A DNA stretch of 30,244 nt from Helicobacteraceae bacterium. GTDB taxonomy: Bacteria > Campylobacterota > Campylobacteria > Campylobacterales > Sulfurimonadaceae. Position numbers and translations under genes: made by a program. The stretch lies in contig WFMY01000070.1 in NCBI GenBank assembly GCA_015488855.1, forward strand, positions 1-30,244. The letters are read 5' to 3'. The notes under the pieces are model-generated. The model ran no database searches and was not told where the DNA came from. It worked only from the letters and a program-made list of their open reading frames with translations. The first letter of the stretch is position 1. Every line of letters starts with the position of its first letter. Positions 7,841 through 16,207 of the stretch are shown here, one piece after another.

Positions 7841-10800
7841 TTATACCCTCTCTTGGATTAAAGGCTCTTTAATCTTATATGCAACTGCATAAAGTAATGG
7901 GATATAAACAAGATTAAGAATCGTTGCCCAAGCGATACCAAAACCTAAAGAAACAGCCATAGGTTGCAATATCATCGCCTGTCCTGAAGCAAAGAAGATA
8001 AGAGTTGAGAGACCTAAAACTGTAGTGATAGAAGTTAACAAGATTGGTCTCAACCTTGTTCTTGCACGATTTATCAACTCCTCTGTATCTTTGGCATAAC
8101 GGATAAAATCAACCATAATGAGTCCATCATTAACAACTACCCCTGCAAGTCCCACTATCCCTATCATACCAGGCATTGTTAAGTTTATACCCATAATAAG
8201 ATGTCCTAGATATACACCCATAAGAACAAGAGGGATGGTACTAATAACAATAAGTGACTTTTTGATAGAATCAAATAACCAAACAAGAGTTATGAAAATC
8301 AAAAATATTGCAATAAGAGCTGATTGGATCATCTCTTTTTTATTTTTAGCATTTTCTTTTTCTTCCCCTTTGATATCTACACGATAGCCTTCATTTCTCA
8401 ATTTCTCAAAGGCTGGCTCGAGTTTTGTCATCACTTCAGAAGAGGTTATGATTTTTTTATTTATAGAGGCAAAAACTGTACGAATCCTTGTACCATTCTC
8501 TTTTTTTAAAGCTACAAAACCTTGCTTATAAATAAAATTACATATATCTTTGAGTGCTACATTTTTCTTTGATGATGGCACTTGTAACTCTACAGTATCT
8601 ATAGACTTAATCATCTCTTTCATATCGCTCTGTACTCTCATGCGGATAAGTCCATTTTTGTTGAAAAATTTAGCGTACTCCCCTTTGAGATAATAAGAAC
8701 GCAATTGTGATGCGATTAGTTCTTCATTGAAACCTAGTTCTTGTCCATAAGCATTCACCCGTAACTTCAATTCCATCTCACCTATATCTATATCATTGCT
8801 CACATTATTAACACCATGAATCTTTGATAATTCCTTAGTTAGGTAATGAATCCCTTTAATAATATCCTGATTGTCTGTAGCACTTAAACTCACCTCTACA
8901 TCATGTGCAATAACCCCAGCTCCAGGAACATTAACAACTAACTCTTCAAAAAGTGGTTTTCCATCTACTTGCATCTTTTTAAATGACTTGGTAATCTTTT
9001 GTAAGTCTACGGCTATTGCTTTTGCCTCTCTTGTTCTTATGAGAACATTTGGGTCATATTCTAAAGAGAGTATTGGGCTGACATAGGTGTCAAAGATATT
9101 TGTTGGCGCTCTCTCATGTAACTCTATAAATATCTGAAAAAGGTGTTCACCTATCTCTACACGGTTTTTTGCATCCATTTTAAAACCAATAACACTTGTT
9201 ATAGAAGATATATCATCTTTTGAAGCATATGTTAAGAGTTTCTTCTCAACTAGCGTAACAATCTTTTCTGTATCTTCGAGGTCATTATTGATATTTACTT
9301 TTCCGTATACATAGATTTGTGTATTGTCAAAATCTGGAAAAAGCTGAAACTTAGAATGTTTAATGAGCATGCCTGTGATAAGTAAAATACTACTTACAAT
9401 AACTATTAATGAAGTTTTTTTTCTTTTAAATACAAAACGCAAAGCCTTGTTATGCCAAGAATAAAGTTTCTCCCATAGTTTAGAAGTATAATCAACTTTT
9501 TTCTTCACTCGCAAAAAATCTTTTGCATGAAGAGGAAGAAAATAAAAAGCTTCAAAAAGAGATGAAAGTAAAAGCACAGTAATCATCACAGGGATAATTT
9601 TTATAAACATCCCCATCTCACCACTGAGTAAAAGCATTGGTAAAAAAGCGAACACTGTAGTAAGGGTAGCAGCTAAAACTGCTGGAAACATCTCTGTAGC
9701 ACCCACAATAGCAGCTTCTCGCCTCTGCATACCCTCTTCCATGTGTCTATATATATTTTCAGCTACAACTATAGCCTCATCCACAAGCATACCAAGAGCA
9801 ATCAAAGCCCCAAGAAGTGATAGCATATTGATACTATCCCCCATCAATTCTGTAGCGATTAGACCTATCATAAAACTCACAGGTATCCCGATAGCTACAA
9901 CTATAGCTATCCCGCGATCGATAAAAATCAACATCGATAAAAACACAAGCATCAAACCAAAACTAATATTTGCAAATACCGTATTGAGACGATTTTTTAT
10001 CCAAATAGATGTATCGGTATAGATTTCGTATTTTAAGTTTGGATGTTTTTTTTCACTAGACTTTAGAATCTTTCTTATCTGTTTTACCAACTCTATAGCA
10101 TTGCCATCTTTTGATTTTGTAACATTGAGAGATATATTTCTCATACCATTATAGTGGGAGAGTTCTGCTTCATCACTCAACTCAAAAGAGGCATGAGCAA
10201 TATCGCCTAATCGAACTCGCACCTCACCTATTGTAAGGATGGTGTTTTCTAAATCCTCCTGAGTTTTCTCTCCGTTATAGGTCGAGATATAAAGATGAGA
10301 GCCTTTTTCTTTGATGACACCTATTGGGAAAATTGAACTTAACTTTTTTAAAGCATTTGCAACAAGCGAAGGTTGCAAACCATAAGCCATAATTTTTTGA
10401 TTGTTCAGAGTGATGACTAACTCTTCATCAGCATCACCACGAATACTTATCCTGCTTAGGTCTTTTAATGCACTCAGTTTTCTTTTTAACTCTTCTGCCC
10501 GAGCTAAAAGTTCTCTCTTATCAAAATCTCCTGCTAGTGCTATAAGCACTAAAGGAAAAGCATGAAGTTTTATCTTAGCTATGGGCTCTGCCATATCTGC
10601 TGGTAAATCTTTTTTTGCACTTGCTATGACATCTTTAACATCATTGAGGACTAAGATGTTTTCAGACCCTGGTTTAATATCTGCAATAATAGTAAAAGAA
10701 CCATTTTTAATAGTAGTTTTAATCACTTCTAGTGCATCAATGTTTTCTAAATCATCTTCAAGAGTTTGGACAACCATCTTATCAAGTACATCTGCTGAAG

Positions 10801-10966
10801 TTCCTACATAAGCACCATTAATAGTGATTTTATCCATATTCATCGGTGGAAATATCTCTTTTGGTATATTTATATATGCAAAGATAGAAAGCATTGTAAT
10901 AAAAACAAGAAGAATGTGATTTAAAAGTGGTTTATCTATGGCGAATTCTAAAAAGCGTCTTAACAT
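7841..10966 (-). CDS. RND efflux permease (HAE1/AcrB family)
   Basis: A 1041-residue inner-membrane transporter with the RND layout: TM1, a large periplasmic loop, TM2-TM6, TM7, a second large loop and TM8-TM12. The TM4 proton-relay motif is seen in ALGMLVDEAIVVAENIYRHMEEG, the second half has GLAGVVVNDGLIMVDFIRYA, and RARTRLRPILLTSITTVLGL is the conserved loop before the last helices. It probably exports hydrophobic or amphiphilic compounds using the proton gradient. No membrane-fusion protein or TolC-type channel is next to it, which is unusual, so the partners are probably elsewhere. It lies between an FtsL-like gene (23-bp gap) and atpB (32-bp gap). Confidence 0.92.
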   Translation of the reverse strand: MLRRFLEFAIDKPLLNHILLVFITMLSIFAYINIPKEIFPPMNMDKITINGAYVGTSADVLDKMVVQTLEDDLENIDALEVIKTTIKNGSFTIIADIKPGSENILVLNDVKDVIASAKKDLPADMAEPIAKIKLHAFPLVLIALAGDFDKRELLARAEELKRKLSALKDLSRISIRGDADEELVITLNNQKIMAYGLQPSLVANALKKLSSIFPIGVIKEKGSHLYISTYNGEKTQEDLENTILTIGEVRVRLGDIAHASFELSDEAELSHYNGMRNISLNVTKSKDGNAIELVKQIRKILKSSEKKHPNLKYEIYTDTSIWIKNRLNTVFANISFGLMLVFLSMLIFIDRGIAIVVAIGIPVSFMIGLIATELMGDSINMLSLLGALIALGMLVDEAIVVAENIYRHMEEGMQRREAAIVGATEMFPAVLAATLTTVFAFLPMLLLSGEMGMFIKIIPVMITVLLLSSLFEAFYFLPLHAKDFLRVKKKVDYTSKLWEKLYSWHNKALRFVFKRKKTSLIVIVSSILLITGMLIKHSKFQLFPDFDNTQIYVYGKVNINNDLEDTEKIVTLVEKKLLTYASKDDISSITSVIGFKMDAKNRVEIGEHLFQIFIELHERAPTNIFDTYVSPILSLEYDPNVLIRTREAKAIAVDLQKITKSFKKMQVDGKPLFEELVVNVPGAGVIAHDVEVSLSATDNQDIIKGIHYLTKELSKIHGVNNVSNDIDIGEMELKLRVNAYGQELGFNEELIASQLRSYYLKGEYAKFFNKNGLIRMRVQSDMKEMIKSIDTVELQVPSSKKNVALKDICNFIYKQGFVALKKENGTRIRTVFASINKKIITSSEVMTKLEPAFEKLRNEGYRVDIKGEEKENAKNKKEMIQSALIAIFLIFITLVWLFDSIKKSLIVISTIPLVLMGVYLGHLIMGINLTMPGMIGIVGLAGVVVNDGLIMVDFIRYAKDTEELINRARTRLRPILLTSITTVLGLSTLIFFASGQAMILQPMAVSLGFGIAWATILNLVYIPLLYAVAYKIKEPLIQERV

Positions 10967-10989
10967 TGTATTTGCTCCATTCTAAGTAC

Positions 10990-11271
10990 CTAAAAGAGTG
11001 TATCTAGGATTTGATTTTGATATTTGATTGCTTCTACTGAGGCTTTTATCACCTTATTTTCTTCTTTAAGAGTGTCATATTCTGATTTCAATTTTGCTAC
11101 TTGCCTACTTTTATAATATATTTGCTGTGAGAGATATACTTTTGGAAACAGTATTCCCAAAACAAGTGTTAAACCCAATAAGAGGTAAAGTAGATATGTT
11201 ATATCCAACTTCTTTTTTGGGGCTAATACTTCATCTACTTCTGTAAGGAGTTCAGCTTTTACATCTCTCAT
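10990..11271 (-). CDS. FtsL-like cell division protein
   Basis: A 93-residue bitopic protein: a short cytoplasmic N-terminus, one membrane segment (about residues 25-45) and a periplasmic coiled-coil region (QQIYYKSRQVAKLKSEYDTLKEENKVIKASVEAI, written here in part as the visible heptads). This architecture, and its place directly after rsmH with a four-base overlap, match FtsL/DivIC septum proteins, which couple FtsB and FtsQ to the septal peptidoglycan synthase. Sequence similarity in this family is weak, so the call rests on topology and gene order. Confidence 0.7.
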   Translation of the reverse strand: MRDVKAELLTEVDEVLAPKKKLDITYLLYLLLGLTLVLGILFPKVYLSQQIYYKSRQVAKLKSEYDTLKEENKVIKASVEAIKYQNQILDTLF

Positions 11272-12221
11272 CTATGCATCTCAAATACTCTTAGTTTCGC
11301 ACTTCTACTTCTTGGGTTTTGTTTCAGTTCATCTTCTTTGGCTGTGATAGGTTTTTTAGTGAGAATCTTACCAAGAGAGTGGTTATTACCACAAGTGCAT
11401 CGCATAGCTTCACTCGGACATATACATGAAGCAGCCCATGATGCAAATGTTTTTTTAACAATCCTATCTTCAAGTGAGTGAAAAGATATGATTGCTATTT
11501 TGGCATTTGGAAGTTGTGCATCTTTTATGGACTGGAGCAGATTTTTAAGCTCCCCTAACTCATCATTAACCTCTATGCGTATGGCTTGCATCAGAAGTGT
11601 CGCTGGGTTTATGTTTTTACCCTTAGGAAGATGAGACCTCAAAGATGCACTTAAGTCTTTTGCAGAGTGAAAAGGTCTTAGTTTTACAATTTCTGAGGCA
11701 ATTTTTTTATAATTTCTTAGTTCACCATACTCTTGGAGTATCTTTTCTAATTCATGCAAAGAATATCCATTGATAACTTTTGATGCACTCAACGGAGAGT
11801 CTGTATCCATACGCATATCTAAATTGTCACTTAAAAATGAAAAGCCTCTTTGCTTTTCATCTAGTTGTAAGGAGGAAACTCCGATATCTGCTAAGACAAG
11901 TTTTATCTCTTTTGGATCTACCTCTTGAAGAATCTCTTTGATAACTTGGGAAAAGCGTCCTTTTTTTATCTTTACTCTGTTTTTAAAAGGCTCAAGTCTT
12001 TTCGTTGAAAATTTTATTGCTGTACTATCTTGATCTATCCCTATGAGTTCAATGTTTTGTGATGCATCTAGCATCATAGATGAGTGTCCTCCATAACCGA
12101 GGGTACAATCAACAACAATGCCATCATCTATATCTTTAGATATATCAATAACTTCACGATACAAAACAGGTATATGTGGGATATCTTGCACAAAAACTCT
12201 TTTTTTTCTATTATTATACAT
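11268..12221 (-). CDS. rsmH: 16S rRNA (cytosine-1402-N4) methyltransferase RsmH
   Basis: A SAM-dependent methyltransferase (formerly MraW) that modifies C1402 in the ribosomal decoding centre. The signature HIPVLYREVIDI, SAM motif VDCTLGYGGHSSMML, ADIGVSSLQLDEKQRGFSF, TLLMQAIRIEVNDELG and IISFHSLEDRIVKKTF are all present, with the C-terminal NPRSRSAKLRVFE. ATG at 12221 is taken as the start; GTG at 12191 (beginning VQDIPHIPVL after GAG and five T) has a better-placed binding site and a more typical N-terminus, so the true protein may be ten residues shorter. It overlaps the FtsL-like gene by four bases. Confidence 0.96.
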   Translation of the reverse strand: MYNNRKKRVFVQDIPHIPVLYREVIDISKDIDDGIVVDCTLGYGGHSSMMLDASQNIELIGIDQDSTAIKFSTKRLEPFKNRVKIKKGRFSQVIKEILQEVDPKEIKLVLADIGVSSLQLDEKQRGFSFLSDNLDMRMDTDSPLSASKVINGYSLHELEKILQEYGELRNYKKIASEIVKLRPFHSAKDLSASLRSHLPKGKNINPATLLMQAIRIEVNDELGELKNLLQSIKDAQLPNAKIAIISFHSLEDRIVKKTFASWAASCICPSEAMRCTCGNNHSLGKILTKKPITAKEDELKQNPRSRSAKLRVFEMHR

Positions 12222-12281
12222 CAAATAAGTAATCGATTAATCTTTATTTTGGAATTTATAGTGTATCATAAGATAAAAAAG

Positions 12282-13697
12282 ATGACTTACATGAAATATA
12301 TACTACTCTTAATTTTTATGATAAACGCACACTTATGTGCTTCATCACAAATAGTAATTGGCACTTATTCCTCACAAAATTCGGCAAACAAGATTAAACT
12401 ACAGATTGACACAGCGATTCAAAAAGATAGTAAATTTAAAAAGTTTCTTTTAAAAAACAGCATAAGAAGTGTTGTCAAACAAAACAATGATTTCTTTGTA
12501 GTGGTACTTGAACCTATCAATGATATAGTGACACAACATGCTATTATGAATAGAGTTAAAAAATTAAATTTTAAAGATGCAAAAACTCATAAAGATACTT
12601 TACCCAACAAAGAATCACAATCATCTAATCTTTTAGAACATTACTTTAATGAACTTATTGCAATTTTGGCTATCCTCATCGTCAGTATCATCTACCTCTC
12701 TATCAAAAAACAACATGCCACGAATCATTTTACAGACTATACTTCTAAGAAAAGAATGAACGATGAAAAAGAAGAAGAAGAACAAAAAGAAGATTTAAAC
12801 CCACAACTAGAAGTAGCTCAAGAAGAAGAAGAGATATTTCAACTTAAAAGTGAGGGGGCCATCTCTTTTGGCGTACTTGATGAAATACCTAACGAGAACT
12901 CCTTTGCGAGTTCAAGCATAATAAAAAAAGTGATTGAGCATCATCACAATACTACAAAAGCCGACTTTAGAGACTTTAATGGTTCAAGGATCATGATAGC
13001 AGAAGATAACATCATAAACCAAAAGGTGCTTCAAGGACTTTTATCAGATTCTGGGATAGAGATGGTCATAGTTGATGATGGACAAGAAGTTTTAGACTTT
13101 TTAGCAAAAGATAGTAATTTTTGTATCATTCTCATGGATGCACATATGCCAAATATGGATGGCTATGAAGCAACTCAAATCATAAGAGCAAATCCTAAAT
13201 ATGATCACATTACAGTCATAGCACTTAGTGGTGACACAGCCTTAGATGATATAAAAAACATGAAAAAAGTTGGTATGCAAGAGCATCTTGAGAAACCTTT
13301 AAAAATGGATCCTCTTTATGACCTGCTGAATGCCTACTCTTGCAAGAAAAATGAAATCACTTTAACAAAAGAATTAGATGAAAAAAAAGGTCTTGATATC
13401 TGTGGAGGGGATGATGATTTTTACAAAGAGATACTAAAAGATTTTCTAAAAAATTATAGTGATTCAAACAGATATATTAAAGAACTTTTACACTCAAAAG
13501 ATTATAATGCTGTACAAAATCTGCTCTTAGATATTGGCAGTCTCTCTACCAATATAGGAGCAAAAAATATTGGTTCACTCGCAAATGAACTAAAAGCATC
13601 TCTAAATACGCCAGAGGAGAATCACTACATGCATCTCTTTGAAACTTATACAAAGCACTTTGATGCTCTTGAATCTGAGGTTAAAGCGTATCTTTAA
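12282..13697 (+). CDS. Membrane-anchored response regulator with SPOR-like and degenerate HPt domains
   Basis: A 471-residue protein starting MTYMKYILLL. It has a signal/anchor sequence (1-21) and a periplasmic region (about 22-120; QIVIGTYSSQNSANKIK ... DFFVVVLEPI) that resembles a SPOR domain. A membrane segment (124-141) and an acidic linker (160-185) follow, then a receiver domain (about 235-352) with E241-D242, phosphoacceptor D286 (ILMDAHMP) and K338 (LEKP). The C-terminal helical domain (about 375-470) looks like HPt, but the phospho-histidine position is leucine (L416 in NLLLDIGSLSTNIGA) and the following lysine is glycine. No kinase domain or DNA-binding domain is present. It is transcribed away from rsmH across a 60-bp gap and its end overlaps the opposite DUF59 gene by four bases. 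ATG at 12291 is an alternative start. Confidence 0.85.
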   Translation: MTYMKYILLLIFMINAHLCASSQIVIGTYSSQNSANKIKLQIDTAIQKDSKFKKFLLKNSIRSVVKQNNDFFVVVLEPINDIVTQHAIMNRVKKLNFKDAKTHKDTLPNKESQSSNLLEHYFNELIAILAILIVSIIYLSIKKQHATNHFTDYTSKKRMNDEKEEEEQKEDLNPQLEVAQEEEEIFQLKSEGAISFGVLDEIPNENSFASSSIIKKVIEHHHNTTKADFRDFNGSRIMIAEDNIINQKVLQGLLSDSGIEMVIVDDGQEVLDFLAKDSNFCIILMDAHMPNMDGYEATQIIRANPKYDHITVIALSGDTALDDIKNMKKVGMQEHLEKPLKMDPLYDLLNAYSCKKNEITLTKELDEKKGLDICGGDDDFYKEILKDFLKNYSDSNRYIKELLHSKDYNAVQNLLLDIGSLSTNIGAKNIGSLANELKASLNTPEENHYMHLFETYTKHFDALESEVKAYL

Positions 13698-14047
13698 CCC
13701 CCGAGTGCTTTTTTAACATGCTCATTTGCCATAGTAATATTCCACTCAGGTTCCCAAACAACTTCCACTATAACCTCTTGGATATCTTTCATACGCTCAA
13801 CAGATTCTTTGACCCATTGTTGTATCATCTGATGCATAGGGCATGCTTTTGTAGAGAGAGTCATAGTGACTTGTACATTTCCACCTTCATCGCATACTGC
13901 ATCATAAATAAGCCCCATCTCTACAAGGTTAAATCCAACCTCAGGGTCTATCACGGTGGATATTGCTAAAAATAGCTCTTCTTTTGTATAGAGAGCATCT
14001 TCATTTATTGAAGTTTGCAACTCTTTTCTTTTTGATATATTGTCCAT
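13694..14047 (-). CDS. MIP18/DUF59-family Fe-S assembly factor
   Basis: A 117-residue cytoplasmic protein with the DUF59 core: AISTVIDPEVGFNLVEMGLIYDA, then VTMTLSTKACPMHQMIQQWV, then VEVVWEPEWNITMAN. The DPE and the single cysteine of KACPM are the conserved marks of SufT/PaaD-like proteins, which help mature Fe-S clusters. It follows the heme-copper-oxidase-like membrane protein on the same strand (35-bp gap containing a hairpin) and has a good binding site (AAAGGA). A role in maturing a denitrification enzyme is possible but is only inferred from location. Confidence 0.88.
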   Translation of the reverse strand: MDNISKRKELQTSINEDALYTKEELFLAISTVIDPEVGFNLVEMGLIYDAVCDEGGNVQVTMTLSTKACPMHQMIQQWVKESVERMKDIQEVIVEVVWEPEWNITMANEHVKKALGG

Positions 14048-14062
14048 TTTATAATCCTTTTT

Positions 14063-14089
14063 AGTGTAAATCCTTAAAAGATTTACGCT
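14063..14089. repeat. Hairpin across the stop codon of the HCO-like gene
   Basis: Arms AGTGTAAATC (14063-14072) and GATTTACGCT (14080-14089) form a 10-bp stem with one G-T pair and a 7-base loop. It covers the stop codon of the membrane protein gene and lies before the DUF59 binding site. No U-run follows, so partial termination or RNA processing are the likely uses. Confidence 0.45.
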
Positions 14090-15333
14090 ATTGTTCCTTT
14101 CTTATAATTAATCATATATATAACCGTGCGTATAAATGCTATCGCACCAAATACTAAAAATGATGCTCCAGCGTTTATAAGTAGATCATTATTAAAAAGT
14201 AGTGCCAAAGTAATCAACACTACACCAATAGCCGTAAAAGTCATTTGTGCATGGGAGCTTTGTTTTGGTAACATATCTGCAAGCATAGGCACTTTTTTCT
14301 TTCCAACCAATGGTGAAAATCGCTCAAACCAAACAAGAAAAGGGACTATCTTATATATGTGACCAGTTATAGCAAAACCAAAAAAACCAAAGACTAAAAG
14401 CCATCCAAAAACTAAAAGAAAAGATTCTTGAGATGTTATCAAATATAAAAGTCCAAAGACCAAAGACATAAGCATAAAACTGTATGCTAACATCATTGAT
14501 TTTACATAAATATCATTTTCTTTTCTCGCTCTTGTTGTATATATCTGATATACTAGATAAAAATATACTAGAAGAGAAAATATTGCTAAAACATACGCAG
14601 TATATTTGATAAAAAGCATATCGTAAAATGATGATATAACAACTAAGACAACAGCACTGCTCATCAACGAGATTGAGATATTGAGTAGTTTTTTTGTAAA
14701 TCCATGCGAGAGACCAAACATAGGCAATAGCACAGTTGATAAACCCATCAAAGTGATAGTCACATAACCACCGATGACCAAATAGACATGGGAACGAAGG
14801 AGTGCATCAAGATCTAAGTCAAGAGTACCAGCATAAGACAAAGCCATGGCTAAGCCAAAGATAATACCAAAAAATAAAAAAGTGTTTGAGATAAAAATAC
14901 TACTCATCACTACATTAAATTTCTGTACCTTTCTCATCGTTAAAAAGATTTCAAAAACAAATATCATCATAGCGATAAGCACAACAGAACCACCATAAGG
15001 CAGTAAAGTTGGAAGATATAAAAATCCAAAAACCATCATCAGTGTGCCAATGCCAAGTAATGGCCAAATAGCATAAAACAACTCCACAGCAAAATGCCCT
15101 ACTTCAAGGACAACAGGAACAAGTTGTGCCATCGCTCCAAAGATAATCATCATCACAAAACCAAGTAAAAAAAGATGGATAAAACTCAGCATCTTTACAT
15201 CAAGATGGTGAAAATTATCTACATGAAAACCAAAAAGAGATAAAACACTCAAAAGATAAAAGATAGATCCTATAATAAAAAAAGGTGCTATCAGTTTAAA
15301 GGGTGGAGCAAAATCTTGTGATATTTGGAACAT
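14083..15333 (-). CDS. Multi-spanning heme-copper-oxidase-like membrane protein
   Basis: A 416-residue protein with about 12 membrane segments and no exact family that I can name. The same motif occurs three times: FIHLFLLGFVMMIIFGAMAQLVPVVL (from residue 51), RSHVYLVIGGYVTITLMGLSTVLLPMF (from 180) and a looser copy ending FAITGHIYKIVPFLVWF (from about 309). Histidines 53, 182 and 325 sit inside membrane segments and could bind heme or metal. The pattern H-x-x-x-x-G-x-x-x-x-x-x-G-x-x-x-x-L-x-P recalls subunit-I-like relatives of heme-copper oxidases and NnrS-type proteins. Nearness to nir/nor genes suggests a role with NO or oxygen. Its binding site (AGAGG) lies just beside an FNR-type box that better fits the opposite gene. 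Confidence 0.6.
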   Translation of the reverse strand: MFQISQDFAPPFKLIAPFFIIGSIFYLLSVLSLFGFHVDNFHHLDVKMLSFIHLFLLGFVMMIIFGAMAQLVPVVLEVGHFAVELFYAIWPLLGIGTLMMVFGFLYLPTLLPYGGSVVLIAMMIFVFEIFLTMRKVQKFNVVMSSIFISNTFLFFGIIFGLAMALSYAGTLDLDLDALLRSHVYLVIGGYVTITLMGLSTVLLPMFGLSHGFTKKLLNISISLMSSAVVLVVISSFYDMLFIKYTAYVLAIFSLLVYFYLVYQIYTTRARKENDIYVKSMMLAYSFMLMSLVFGLLYLITSQESFLLVFGWLLVFGFFGFAITGHIYKIVPFLVWFERFSPLVGKKKVPMLADMLPKQSSHAQMTFTAIGVVLITLALLFNNDLLINAGASFLVFGAIAFIRTVIYMINYKKGTIA

Positions 15334-15347
15334 AAACGACCTCTTGC

Positions 15348-15361
15348 TTGATTTATATCAA
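15348..15361 (+). promoter_or_regulatory. FNR/DNR-type box driving the Sel1-repeat gene
   Basis: TTGATTTATATCAA has perfect arms TTGAT and ATCAA. A -10-like hexamer TACAAT lies at 15384-15389, exactly 32 bp centre to centre, as in class II FNR-type promoters, predicting a transcript start near 15396 and the ATG at 15421. For the opposite gene (start 15333) the box is only 14 bases from the ATG, too close for activation; there it might repress. Confidence 0.75.
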
Positions 15362-15420
15362 AACTTATTAAAAATTATATTTGTACAATTATAGTAATTT
15401 ATTTACACATTAGGATTGAT

Positions 15421-16125
15421 ATGCCTCAACGAATCATTATTTTACTACTATTTGCCTACCTAAGTTTAAATGCAAATGAAGAAGCCCTCACTGCATACAA
15501 GCACAAAGAGTATAAAAAAGCTTTTTTACTCTATGAAAAAGCAGCAAAAAAGGGTGATGTATTATCACAAAATGCTTTAAGTTATCTCTACTTTAATGGA
15601 GTAGGCACCACTAAAGACACAAACAAAGGGCTACAATGGCTAAAGCGATCAGCAAATTCTAAGGATGCTTCTGCCGAGTATGATCTAGGTATATTTTACC
15701 TCCAAGGGATTAATGTTAAAAAAAATCCGAAAAAAGCAGCTCTTTGGTTAACAAAATCTGCCCAACAAGGCAACCTTGATGCACAATACAATCTTGCACT
15801 CATGTACTACCAAGGTGACGGGGTAGATATCAATGTAACAAAATGTGCTCATCTTTTAGAGTCTGCTGCAAATAAGGGTCATAAAAAAGCGAAAGAAAAT
15901 GTTGGACGCATCTATATGCAACTTATCAATTTTAATAAAGCATCTTATTGGCTAGAGCGTAATGCCAATGAAGGAGATACTCAAGCTTATTATTTACTTG
16001 CTGAGATTTATGTTTCAAAAGAAGATTTCAAAAAAGCAGCATACTGGGCAAAAAAAGCTATCTCAAATAATAATCCTGATGCAAAAAAATTGTGGACAGA
16101 ATACAATTTAGAGAAATATCAATAA
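15421..16125 (+). CDS. Exported Sel1-repeat (SLR) protein
   Basis: A 234-residue protein with a signal peptide (MPQRIIILLLFAYLSLNA) and about five Sel1-like repeats, each an antiparallel helix pair with A-x-x-x-L-G/S-x-x-Y-x-x-G. Clear copies are ALSYLYFNGVGTTKDTNKGLQWL, DLGIFYLQGINVKKNPKKAALWL and NLALMYYQGDGVDINVTKCAHLL; later copies are degenerate. These periplasmic scaffolds mediate protein contacts. The start has TTAGGA five bases upstream. The promoter carries an FNR-type box like those of the nir/nor genes, so expression probably rises under low oxygen or during denitrification. The partner is unknown. Confidence 0.85.
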   Translation: MPQRIIILLLFAYLSLNANEEALTAYKHKEYKKAFLLYEKAAKKGDVLSQNALSYLYFNGVGTTKDTNKGLQWLKRSANSKDASAEYDLGIFYLQGINVKKNPKKAALWLTKSAQQGNLDAQYNLALMYYQGDGVDINVTKCAHLLESAANKGHKKAKENVGRIYMQLINFNKASYWLERNANEGDTQAYYLLAEIYVSKEDFKKAAYWAKKAISNNNPDAKKLWTEYNLEKYQ

Positions 16126-16126
16126 A

Positions 16127-16172
16127 GCCAGATTAGGGATCTGGCCTTATGTAACTTTGAACCGATAGGTTA
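16127..16172. terminator. Probable bidirectional terminator between convergent genes
   Basis: GCCAGAT (16127-16133) pairs with ATCTGGC (16139-16145) around a 5-base loop directly after the Sel1 gene stop. A second possible pairing, GTAAC with GTTAC, follows at about 16150-16172. The region lies between convergent genes ending at 16125 and 16208. No strong T-run follows. Confidence 0.5.
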
Positions 16173-16207
16173 CTAAGAAGTATAACAAAGAAGTTTGTCA
16201 AATCATG

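Noticed and set aside
12084..12281. Upstream extension of the receiver-domain gene into rsmH
   Set aside because: The extra residues are antisense to conserved rsmH sequence; ATG at 12282 begins a sensible signal/anchor sequence.
15334..15361. FNR-type box as activator of the HCO-like gene at 14083-15333
   Set aside because: The box is only 14 bases from that gene's start, so a class II start would fall inside the gene. The spacing fits only the rightward gene.
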